This document shows, piece after piece, positions 11,936 to 21,212 of a DNA stretch of 64,000 nt (positions are counted from its first letter, which is position 1; the number at the start of each line of letters is the position of its first letter). The stretch is taken from contig JANUWF010002120.1 in the NCBI GenBank assembly GCA_026120185.1, positions 682,001 to 746,000 of the forward strand. The letters are read 5' to 3'. The position numbers were made by a program, and so were the translations under genes. Source of the stretch: Voacanga thouarsii (taxonomy: Eukaryota; Streptophyta; Magnoliopsida; Gentianales; Apocynaceae). The notes beneath the pieces are model-generated. The model was not told where the DNA came from and did not search any database. It saw nothing but the letters and a program-made list of their open reading frames with translations.

Positions 11936-12580
11936 CATATGGATAGTGGAAGTTGCACTAATGTGATTAGTGCAAGCTTAGTTGATGAATTGGGCATGAA
12001 ATGGATTAAACACCCCAAACCCTACAAGCTACAATGGTTGAATGATAGTGGGGAATTGAGGGTCAACAAACAAGTCTTGGTATTTTTTGAGGTGGGGAAC
12101 TACAAAGATGATGCGCTTTGTGATATGGTGCTTATGCAAATGGGCCATTTACTCTTAGGGAGACCTTGGCAGTATGATAAGAATATAAAGTATGATGGGA
12201 GGAAGAACACTTATTCTATTGTTAAGGAGGGTTCCAAATTCATTCTAATTCTCATGGCCTCAAGTGAGGTAAACAAAAACAAAAAAAAATCATTAGGGAA
12301 AGAGAAATGAAAAAGTGAGCACAAAATGCCAAACAAAAATAAGAGTTAGAGAGAAAAGACCAAGAGAGGAAAGAGAAAGAGTTGAGGTAGAGAATGGGAA
12401 AACAAGTGCCATTGACCATAATGGATGGGAGTGAGCAAGAACAAGAGATGGGAGGTAAAAGAAGAGTGAATTATTTTGCAAAAGGGAGTGAGATCATAGA
12501 GGGAATAGAAACTGAAGAACTAGTTATTCTTTTTCTTTGCAAAGGATCTTATATTTTTACTAATGATTCTGCCTTGTCTT
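11936..12580 (+). pseudogene. pol: Gypsy B aspartic protease and linker
   Basis: Retropepsin-like domain in the frame 11939-12310. The catalytic loop reads MDSGSCTNVIS (D-S-G), and the second structural block is MGHLLLGRPWQYD, the ILG/LLGRPW motif typical of plant Gypsy proteases. After 12310 a charged linker (K, E and R-rich) leads to the RT region; stops at 12308 and in the linker interrupt it. The motifs are clear enough for a firm family call, but the gene could not give a continuous polyprotein. Confidence 0.85.
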
Positions 12581-14070
12581 TGCCAAGTGAATTACAGCTA
12601 TTTTCCAAGAGTTTGATGATGTTTTTCTAACGGAGGTATCCGGAGGATTGCCATCCATAAGAGGAATCGATCACCAAATAGACTTTGTGCCTGGAACCAT
12701 CATCCCCAATCAACTAGCCTATAGAATCAATTTGGAGGAGGCCAAAGAATTACAAAAGCAAGTAAAGGATTACTTGAGAAGGGATATGTGAGAGAGAGCC
12801 TAAACCCTTACATAGTTCCAGTTCTCTTAGTTCCCAAGAAGGATAGAACTTGGCGCATGTGTGTGGATTATTGTGCCATCAACAATATCACGGTTAAGTG
12901 TCACTATCCCATTCCTAGGCTAGATAACTTACTTGATGAATTATTTAGTGCATGGATTTTCTCTAAAATTGATTTGAAATTCGGTTATCACCAAATTAAG
13001 ATTAAGGAGTGGGATGAATGGAAAATAGCTTTCAAAACCAAATAAGGATTGTATGAGTTGCTTGTTATGCCTTTTGGGTTGTCTAATACACCTAGTACTT
13101 TCATGCTTTTAATGCATCATGTTTTAACAGAATTCATTAGGAAATTTGTTATAGTGTACTTTGCCGATATATTAATTTATAGCAAATCATATATGGATTA
13201 TTTGAATCATCTTTAATATGTGCTTGTTACTCTTAGAAGGGAAAAATTGTATACTAATTTAGAAAAATGCTCTTTTTGTTTGGAGAGGATTACATTCCTT
13301 GGGTATGTTGTGAGTGTTAAGGGAATTGAGGTTGATGAGGAGAAAGTGAAAGCCATTCAAGATTGGCCCACTCTTACCACCATTACCCAAATTTGTAATT
13401 TTTATGGGCTAGCTAGTTTTTATAAGAGATTTATGAAGAACTTTAGCACCTTAGTAGCTCTTCTAACCAAAGTGATGAAGAAAAAAGTGGGATTTAAGTG
13501 GGAGGAAGCCCAACAACAAGACTTTCAAACTCTTAAGGACAAATTGAGTCAAGCTTCAATTTTCATCTTACCTAATTTTGAGAAAGCATTTGAGATAGAA
13601 TGTGATGTAAGTGGGGTGGGGATAGGTACAGTTCTAACCTAAGATCGAAAATCCATTGCTTATTTCAGTAAAAAATTATCCAGGACGGCCACCAATTATT
13701 CCCCCTTTGATAAAGAACTTTTTGCCTTGGTGAGGACCTTAAAATATTGGCAACACTACTTATTTCCAAGAGATTTTGTGATTCATACCGACCATGAAAC
13801 CCTTAAGCACCTTAAAATTCAACAAATTCTAAACAAGTGGCATGCAAGGTGGATGGAGTTCATTGGGATATTTCCTTATGTCATTCAGTATAAAAAGGGT
13901 AAGGATAATGTGGTTACAGACACATTATCTCGAAGGTATGCAATTCTAAACTCTTTGGATGCTAAAATTCTTGATTTTGAGCTTGTAAAGGAATTGTATG
14001 AAAATGATAAGGAGTTTGGGGATATCTTTCATACTTGTGAAAAATATGCATTTGCTAAGTAGTATAGGCA
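12581..14070 (+). pseudogene. pol: Gypsy B reverse transcriptase and RNase H
   Basis: RT blocks in order: GLPSIRGIDHQIDFVPG (about 12640), VPVLLVPKKDRTWRMCVDY (12810-12870), HYPIPRLDNLLDEL, FSKIDLKFGYHQIKI, then a stop, [13 protein letters not shown], and the active site YFADILIYS near 13160, where the first catalytic aspartate of the FDD motif is alanine. FLGYVVS and the palm/thumb FYGLASFYKRFMKNF follow. RNase H (13590-13960) has ECDVSGVGIGTVL, a stop, [25 protein letters not shown]-like [10 protein letters not shown] and the end motif [11 protein letters not shown]. Five or more stops; inactive. Confidence 0.9.
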
Positions 14071-14480
14071 TGACGATTTTTATTTAGAAAGTCAAGACTT
14101 TGTGTGCCAAAAGGGTCCATTTGGAAATTGCTAGTCAAGGAGGCCCTAGTGGGGGATTAATAGGGCATTTTGGTGTTGCAAAGACCTTGGGCATCCTTAA
14201 AGACCATTTTTTTGGGGTAAAAAGGAGAAGGGAGGTAGAGAAACATTGTTCTCAATGCATAACTTGTAGGCGAGATAAATCTAGGTCACTTCCACAAGGG
14301 TTGTATACTCCTTTACCCACTCCAAATGCTTCTTGGGTTGATATTTCAATGGATATTATCTTAGGATTGCCTAGCTCTAAAAGGGAGGGGAGGGGGGGTA
14401 AGGACTTCATATTTGTGGTTGTTGATAGATTCTAAAAAATAGCTCATTTTGTGGTTTGTTTCAAAACTAATTATGCTTTA
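14071..14480 (+). pseudogene. pol: Gypsy B integrase, truncated
   Basis: A frameshift near 14098 leads into the integrase zinc-binding domain: GHFGVAKTL (histidines) and HCSQCITCRRDKSR (cysteines), completing the HHCC set. The core starts with WVDISMDIILGLP (first catalytic aspartate) and VVVDRF, followed by a stop. At about 14480 homology ends abruptly and the sequence becomes Tekay-1 LTR, so the second aspartate and the glutamate are gone. The 14451-14762 reading frame crosses this junction and is a chance ORF. Confidence 0.85.
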
Positions 14481-14481
14481 T

Positions 14482-14771
14482 CTCCCTCAATCCTCTCCAT
14501 TGTCTTTCACCTTCAAGAACACCAAGAACACCTACAAGCATTCCCATGCCTAAGACCACTCCAAACCTTTCCAAGCTTCTCCAAAAACTCCAGATCACAC
14601 CTACTCAACCCCTTGAAACTACTTCTACAAATTTTAACATCAAATACCGAAATCAAAGTTCCATTTTTGGATCGAAAAACTAGTATTTTCATGATGGCTC
14701 AAGAACACCTTCAAGGTGAGCATGATCAATCATCTTCATCTTCACTCATCTTCAACTTCTAATGAATATAT

Positions 14772-14802
<31 letters not shown>

Positions 14803-15852
14803 CACTAATGGACTCTCTTTTCCTCTTTCTCTCTCTCTCTTGGCCGAATGGTTACTTCAACCATGGCTACATTTTCTTCTTCTCTCTTGTCGGATCAAGT
14901 CTCCTAGCGAGAGGATTCTCTAGAAACGTCTCCAAGGTAGTTATCATTCAACTAAGTTTCTTCCATCTTCTCTTTAAATTCTATATTCATATCTCTAGGA
15001 TGTTATTAGAAGGAGATGGATTGTGATGAGGGTTCGAACATGTATTGTTGTGATGGAGTTGAGATTGAAGCATGAATAAATGTGTGTATATGATGGAGAT
15101 GGGATTGATGCACGAGTTGATTGCCTTGGTTGAATTTTCTGGTTGTTAAGGTTTTGTTGCATACTCTCCATGTCGTGGGTGGTATATGTGATCAAGCATG
15201 ATAGAGATTATGTCACCTTTGGTGAATTGGGTTTATGTTCATGTATGATTGTTAAAGTCATGAATATTTTTATGCTAGTAGAGTTTGGATCATGCCTTGG
15301 TAAATTTAGATCTATGCCTTTATGAATGATTTGGATGATTTGATGAATTGGTGTGGAGTATATGATCATGATTATGGATAGCAATAGAAATATGGTCATG
15401 ACCTTGTTGTCCCTAAGCTAATTTTATTTCATTAATAAAATGATTATTACTATAATTTCTTCTAGTAAATTTTGAAAAACCCAAGGAAAATGAGGATTTG
15501 GCCTCTTATATAAGTGGTGATATTTTAGTCAAATAAATGATAGCTTTTATTAAAGAAATAAAATATATAATAAGAATATGAAATAAAGCATTTTTCATAA
15601 ATAATTATAATTGGTAAAATATTAATTTGGTAAGATTTTCTGATATTTATTTTCTGTAATGCTTTGGGAGTTAAGAGTGAACAAATTTTATTTTGGATTT
15701 GTGTTTTGGATTCTTGGATTGTAATAAGTTTTATGTTTAAAGTATTGTTTTATTCTGTTATTTTGATTGTGTGACTTAGTTATAAAGACCCATTGTCCTT
15801 TGTACGGGGCGACATCCTTAGCCCTATTGGGCCTAGGTAGTGGGGTGTTACA
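14482..15852 (+). repeat. 5' LTR remnant of Tekay-1
   Basis: Matches 20855-22005 and 23290-23510 of the 3' LTR, including the AT repeat, the CT-rich run and the cggggcgacatc end, closing with gggtgttaca. Sequence equivalent to 19237-20854 and to about 22005-23290 is missing. Confidence 0.88.
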
Positions 15853-15854
15853 AG

Positions 15855-15867
15855 TAGTATCAGAGAC
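15855..15867 (+). other. Primer-binding site of Tekay-1
   Basis: tagtatcagagac: a one-mismatch form of the initiator tRNA-Met site, two bases after the LTR end. Tekay-2 has TGGTATCAGAGAC at the same place. Confidence 0.8.
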
Positions 15868-15949
15868 TAGGTTTGGTAAATAATGATAGTATATATTCTA
15901 AGTATTGAAGATTAAATCTTTATCTAACCTATATTGTTTATGTTGTAGG

Positions 15950-16402
15950 ATGGTTAAAATGCTTAGAACCACGAGGAAGGGGTATCAGTAGCATCCTCCT
16001 ATTCCTATATACCTAGAAGACCTTTCAGTTCCCCAGCCTGTGATCCCTTTAAAGGATAGCAGTGATGATGAGGTCCCGATCCATGAGCCATCCCCAATCC
16101 CAGTAATAGACATAAGTTTTGATTGCGAAGATGAGGTGATAGCCGTGGAGCATGTTCCCTACCCTCCTAATCCCATAGTGGATTTATCAGTAGATAGTGA
16201 TGACCCAGGAGAGATAGATTATGTGTCTCCATCTAGGCCTTCTTTCATTTCTCCTCCCAGCTGAGTTAAGCCCGGGGAGAGTTCTAGGCGCCTCGGGAAG
16301 GAGTCAATGGAGGGGTTTGTCAGTGGGGTTGGGGTAGATTTTTCGAAGAACTTTGGGGGATGGTTGTATGAGGCTGATCTTGAAGATTCTGATGAGGACT
16401 AG
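15950..16402 (+). pseudogene. Acidic extra ORF upstream of gag, Tekay-1 copy
   Basis: From ATG 15950 the frame reads MVKMLRTTRKGYQ, a stop, then an acidic, proline-rich stretch (DSSDDEVPIHEPSP, IDISFDCEDEV), a second stop at 16262, and ends GGWLYEADLEDSDED before TAG at 16400. About 150 codons. It begins about 83 bases after the primer site and ends about 270 bases before the gag ATG, the same layout as the intact 220-codon ORF of Tekay-2 (39398-40060), which also starts MVK and ends with WL-E-x-DSD. I know no family or function. The paired position and ends suggest an accessory gene of the element rather than chance; the middle is not clearly alignable. Confidence 0.6.
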
Positions 16403-16672
16403 TGGGGCTAAGAGCTGTTATGATTAGGATGTTTTATTTACTGCTTTCCATGAACTTCTATGTTAAGGATTTCCTTTCTGCTTACTGCTTTGATTCAAAA
16501 TTTATGCAAATAAGAGTACTTGGAGTACTTTAAGGTTTGAAAATTTTTTATGTAATTCTTTACATAAAAACTTGCATATGATTTTCTTTTACTTAAACCT
16601 GAATGTGAATGCATGCTCAAAATGTTTTAAACTTGAATGCATACACTCATTTTCTGGGCATGGTTTAGCATG

Positions 16673-16884
16673 GTACCTAAGCGCCGTGTAGCCATATCAG
16701 GCAGGAGTGTTCTGGAGGCAGAACCTGTGGCACCAGAGGTTGAAACTACTCAAATGCAGTCACCAAACAGGGGAAATGAGAGTAAGCCAAATTTGGAAAT
16801 GGGGTCAGAGGAACCTGTTGGAGTGACAATGGGGCAAGCATTCAGTAAGATGACCGAGATTCTTCAGACTTTGACTGAGCGGAG
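16673..16884 (+). pseudogene. gag: Tekay-1 gag, N-terminal stub
   Basis: Starts at ATG 16673 with MVPKRRVAISGRSV, matching the MAPRCRTVV start of the Tekay-2 gag. The later block VTMGQAFSKMTEIL equals VTMGQAFDKMASIL in Tekay-2. After TLTERRI the capsid is gone and the sequence jumps into RT (the segment encoding DIPKTTFN in another frame). So about 70 codons of gag remain, joined to RT by a deletion of well over 2 kb relative to Tekay-2. The junction changes frame. Confidence 0.8.
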
Positions 16885-17812
16885 GATATTCCCAAGACAA
16901 CCTTCAACATAAGAAATGGCCATTATGAGTTCATGGTAATGCCATTCGGGGTAACCAATGCTCTTGTAGTATTTATGGATTTGATGCACTGATTGTTCCG
17001 ACCCTACTTGGACAAGTTCGTAGTGGTCTTTATCGACGACATTCTAATCAATTCCAAGAGTCCGGAGGAGCATGCAGAGCATCTGAAGCTCGTATTGGAG
17101 AAACTGCGGGAGCACAAGCTTTTTGCCAAATTCAGTAAGCGTGAATTCTGGCTGGATAGTGTAGTGTTTCTTGGCCATATGGTGACCAAGGAGGGAATTA
17201 AGGTAGACGCAGTAAAGGTTGAAGCAGTGTCGGACTGGAAGCAACCGGAGAACATCACTGAGATTTGAAGTTTCTTGGGATTGGCTGGTTACTATAGGAG
17301 ATTCATCAAAGGGTTTTTTATGCTTGCATCGCCTATGACCCGACTGCTGAGAAAGGATGTTCTATTTATGTAGAGTGAGAAATGTGAGAAGTGTTTTCAA
17401 GAGCTGAAGCAAAGATTGATGACAGTGTCGGTATTGAGTATGCCAAAGGAAGATAAGCCTTACACGCTGTATACCGATGCCTCGAAAGAAGGATTGGGAG
17501 CAGTACTGATGCAAGACCGAAAAGTGATCGCTTTTGCTTCTCAGAAGTTGAGACCTCATGAAGTCAACTACCCTACTCATGATTTGGAGCTGGCAGCTAT
17601 TGTGTTCGCTCTAAAGAAATGACGACACTATCTGTACAGAGCTGAGTATGAAGTGTTCACCGACCATAAGAGTCTGAAGTACATCTTCACTTAGAAGGAT
17701 TTGAATTTGAGGCAACGAAGATGGATGGAATTCTTGGAAGAGCACCATTATCCGATCAACTATCATCCCGAGAAGGCCAACGTTGTAGCTGATGTACTGA
17801 ACAGAAAAGTCG
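16885..17812 (+). pseudogene. pol: Tekay-1 RT (C-terminal half) and RNase H
   Basis: Enters RT just before the active site: [13 protein letters not shown], then FIDDILINS (both aspartates kept, about 17027), [27 protein letters not shown]. RNase H begins at about 17455 with [16 protein letters not shown] and continues through [18 protein letters not shown], a stop in place of the usual tryptophan, [19 protein letters not shown], a stop, and YHPEKANVVADVLNRK. Stops at about 16990, 17266, 17371, 17620 and 17692. The N-terminal fingers of RT and the protease are deleted. Close in sequence to Tekay-2. Confidence 0.9.
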
Positions 17813-19190
17813 GAATGGCCAGACTAAGAGTGCAGGAAATTCAAGTGGTTCTGGAAGTGTTGGACAGAAGGGTGGAGGTGCAAGAGAAGCGAATCGTTGT
17901 TAGCAACCTGAAGTTAGTACCGGATCTAAGACGGGAAATCATGGAAGCTCAACAAAACAATGCGGAGTTTCAGCTTTTCAAGGACAAGGAGCTCAAGCGA
18001 CAAGGCAGTGAATTCCAGCAAGACGAAGAGGAAGTTTTGCATTTCAAGGATTGGTTGTGTGTACCCAGAGAGCAGCAATTGAAAGACAGAATTTTGGAAG
18101 AGGTGCATAAGAGTAAGTACGCCATTCATCCGGGGGAAATCAAAATGTACCAGGACTTGAAAACGGCCTATTGGTGGCCCGGAATGAAGGACGCTATATG
18201 GGTAGTGGTGAATTGACTGACCAAATCAGCCTATTTCATACCTGTGAATGTGAGAGACTCCATGGAGAAGTTGGCTCAGACTTATGTGCGGGAAATAGTT
18301 CGACTGTATGGAGTACCTTTGAGTATCGTGTCCGACCGAGACCTGAGGTTTACATCTCAATTTTGGAGAAAGTTTCAGCAAGCAATAGGGTCGAGTCTAA
18401 AATTCAGTACGACGGCGCATCCGCAAACCGATGGACAGTCGAAAGGGTTGTACAGATATTGGAAGATATGCTGAGAGCCTGTGTTTTGGATTTCGGGGAT
18501 TAGTGGATTGAGTGTGTACCGTATGCAGAGCTGTCATATAATAATAGTTACCAAGCTTCAATTGGGATGGCACTATATGAGGCTTTGTATGGACGCAAGT
18601 GTCAGGTACCGCTGTATTGGAGTTGGTAAGAAGATGGACACGTAAGCAAATCTGGGGAAGTCTGTGTCCAGGAAATGTTGGATAAGGTGAAGTTGATTAG
18701 GGAGAGGTTGAAGGCAGCTTAGAGCTGACAGAAGAGCTATGCGGACAACCAGCAGAGAGAGTTGGAGTTTCAACTCGGGGATAGTGTATTTCTGAGATTC
18801 ACCCCGAATAGGGGAATCCTGAAGCACCCGAAGGGTGGGAAGTTGAATCCGAGATATTTGGGGCCGTTCCCGATAAAGGAAAGGATTAGACCGGTAGCAT
18901 ACCGATTGGACTTGCCAGATGGATTGACGGGAATTCATGATGTGTTCCATGTATCACACCTGAAGAAATACAATGTCGATCCCAGTCATGTTCTGGATAA
19001 TGAGCCGTTGGTGTTACAACCCGATATGAGCTATGTGGAGAAGCCTGTGCGAATATTGGACTGCAGTATAAAAAATCTCAGGAACAAGCAGATACCGATG
19101 GTAAATGTTCAGTGGGAGCATCATGGGACGCGAGATGCTACATGGGAATCAGAAGAGTGGGTTAGGCGGAAGTATACCAATCTGAAATAG
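17813..19190 (+). pseudogene. pol: Tekay-1 integrase with chromodomain
   Basis: The zinc-binding region starts near 18075 (HKSKYAIHPGEIKMYQDL, WWPGMK) but then jumps to AIWVVVN, a stop, LTKSAYFIPV: the HHCC cysteines and the first catalytic aspartate are deleted (about 100 codons relative to Tekay-2). The second aspartate is present in SIVSDRDLRFTS; a one-base loss near 18438 shifts the frame through the catalytic glutamate region. The C-terminal region (18762-19190) has GILKHPKGGKLNPRYLGPF, HDVFHVSHLKKY, and a chromodomain at about 19030-19190 (VRILDCSIKNLRNK, VQWEHHG, ATWESEEWVRRKY). The chromodomain defines the chromovirus clade. Confidence 0.88.
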
Positions 19191-19223
19191 AGATATGCTT
19201 GAATTTCGGGACGAAATTCTTCT

Positions 19224-19236
19224 AAGGAGGGGAGGA
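19224..19236 (+). other. Polypurine tract of Tekay-1
   Basis: aaggaggggagga immediately before the 3' LTR; the Tekay-2 tract (AAGAGGGAGGGGA) lies in the same context after the conserved ttcgggacgaaatt. Confidence 0.8.
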
Positions 19237-19481
19237 TATGAAACCCCAGTTGAAACCAACCTTAGAGAAAGGAGGTTGGGATGCATATCATATTTTCTTG
19301 CATGCATAATTATATTTTTATATGGTTTTATGTGCTTTAGATATGTGATTTATAGCTTAGGAGGTTTAATTGTGTGTATTGAGTAAGAAAGGCAAAATGG
19401 TAATTTTTCCTTGAGGTGAAAATAGGGAGAAAGCTTGAGGATCAAATAGGAAAAATATTTGGGACAAGAAATAAGAACAAG

Positions 19482-19556
19482 AGTTGTTGTGGTTTAGTGG
19501 TTAGAACTTTGGAATTAATTCTTGAGGTCTTGAGTTCAAATTCCATCATTGGAGTT
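19482..19556 (+). other. tRNA-like segment in the Tekay-1 LTR
   Basis: A-box-like tggtttagtgg (19490-19500) and B-box-like gagttcaaattcc (19532-19544), spaced as in a tRNA gene. It lies about 245 bp from the LTR start; Tekay-2 LTRs and the solo LTR at 59876 have a related segment at the same distance. I do not see a convincing full cloverleaf, so I do not call a tRNA gene. Confidence 0.55.
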
Positions 19557-21129
19557 TTAGCATGATTAGAATTTATTTTTATTTGGGAAGGCTAGGTTTC
19601 GGCCTTTGCATGCTTTAGGGAAGAGTAGGAATGTTGTCCTAGGGGAGACATGATAGGAATGTCCTAATCCCACTCTTGTGCCCCACAAAAGCTTCTAAGG
19701 GATTCATACCCTTTTTAATCTCTAGCTTTCCTTAATTCTTAGACAACTAGGTTGTTTGATTTATTCAAGCCAATTTTATTCCAGAAAAATTCCAGCAAAG
19801 TGCTGTGGCTTTGAAGGTTTTGAAAATGTCCAAATGAGTCATCTTGTCGGCCAAAATTGGAGAGGAGTTTTGGAAGGTTCCCAAGAGAATTAATCTCCAT
19901 GGTCGAACCTTCAAAACTCCAACCTAGCTGTGTTCATTTTCTTCATGTTGTAAACTGAAATTTTTTCCAGCTTCTTGTTCAGTCCAAGTGTCGAAAAATT
20001 CAGCCATTTTTTCCTCCCAAATGCTGCCAGAAAAATGGCCATTTCACTTAGCTTGAAGACTGAAAACCACAGCCAAAATCGAGCTGCACAAAAACTGTGT
20101 AAACCTGAAAATTTTCTGGACAACTTTCGCAGCTTTGGTGAACTTAACCCAAGCTGTTTCTTCCAAATTTTCACACAGCATCTTAGCCACGTATTTTCTC
20201 CATAAAGAAGGCTAGAAACCAGCCTTGAAAGACCTTTGAATACCCCTTCAAATTTTTGCAAGCTGACTGGAAAATGGCAAAACAATCTGCCCAGGAATTC
20301 CAGCAAACTTGCAAAAAAGCTTAACAGAATTTTCCAGCTTTGTTCCTTCTTCAGCCATGTCCGAAACCTCCACCATTTTTTTGTTCAAACTCCCCTTAAA
20401 CAACCATGAACTGAGCTTCATCATCTTCCCCAACATTCTGCTCAATAACCAGTCCACTGCTGCTCCTAGAATATCTCCATCAATTACTCCAATTAAGCCA
20501 TTTATTGAAGACCAAAATTCTAGCAAACATATTTAGTAAACTACCATAAATCATTCCTCAAACAACCAAAAACCCCTTCACCATTGTGCACCATATTTTT
20601 GGCCACCATTAAGCTCCTTCAAACAGCTTTCATCCCAGCAAAATCCCTGATCAACCAACTAGCCATTGGAGCTTCCAAAAGCTCTCCATTGACCAAGATC
20701 TTCTTACCATATTTTGTTTCCAAAATTGAGTCCCTAAAATATTCTTTTTAGATTTCAAACAACCAACTTTCCTTTTCCTTTCAAACTAGAAAATTTAATT
20801 TCCAAAACCCCTCAAACAATTCGGCCACCGTAATCCCACAGAATTTCGGCCAGCTCTCCCTCAATCCTCTCCATTCTCTTTAAACCTTCAAGAACACCTA
20901 CAAGTATTCCCACGACTAAGACCACTCCAAACATTTCCAATCTTCTCCAAAAACTCCAAATCACACCTACTCAACCCCTTGAAACCACTTCTGCAATTTT
21001 TAACATCAACTGCCAAAATCAAAGTTCCTCTTTTGGATAAAAAAACCAATATTTTCGTGAAGGCTTAAGAACACCTTCAAGGTGAGCATGATCAATCATA
21101 TCCATCTTCACTCATCTTCAACTTGTAAT

Positions 21130-21181
21130 GAATATATACATATACATATATATATATTTATATATATACTAATGGACTCTC

Positions 21182-21212
<31 letters not shown>
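21130..21212 (+). repeat. AT microsatellite and CT run in the Tekay-1 3' LTR
   Basis: TA-rich repeat followed by CTCTCT to the ttggccga motif. The 5' LTR remnant has the same pair at about 14772-14840. Could serve as TATA region and pyrimidine-rich leader; inference only. Confidence 0.6.

Larger units (their letters stand above)
2894..14480 (+). mobile_element. Gypsy B, Ty3/Gypsy retrotransposon, interrupted and 3'-truncated
   Basis: Order is 5' LTR, tRNA-Met primer site, leader, gag, protease, RT, RNase H and the start of integrase, all on the plus strand: the Ty3/Gypsy order. Copia-1 (about 4767-10744) lies inside gag; the gag frame resumes on its far side. The element stops at about 14480, where sequence matching the interior of the Tekay-1 LTR begins, so its integrase core and 3' LTR are lost. 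Many stops and frameshifts make it non-functional. Confidence 0.8.

Noticed and set aside
14451..14762. 103-codon ORF
   Set aside because: Runs across the Gypsy B / Tekay-1 junction, so it cannot be an old gene.
19482..19556. Functional tRNA gene
   Set aside because: Boxes are present but acceptor and anticodon stems do not pair convincingly; kept only as a tRNA-like segment.
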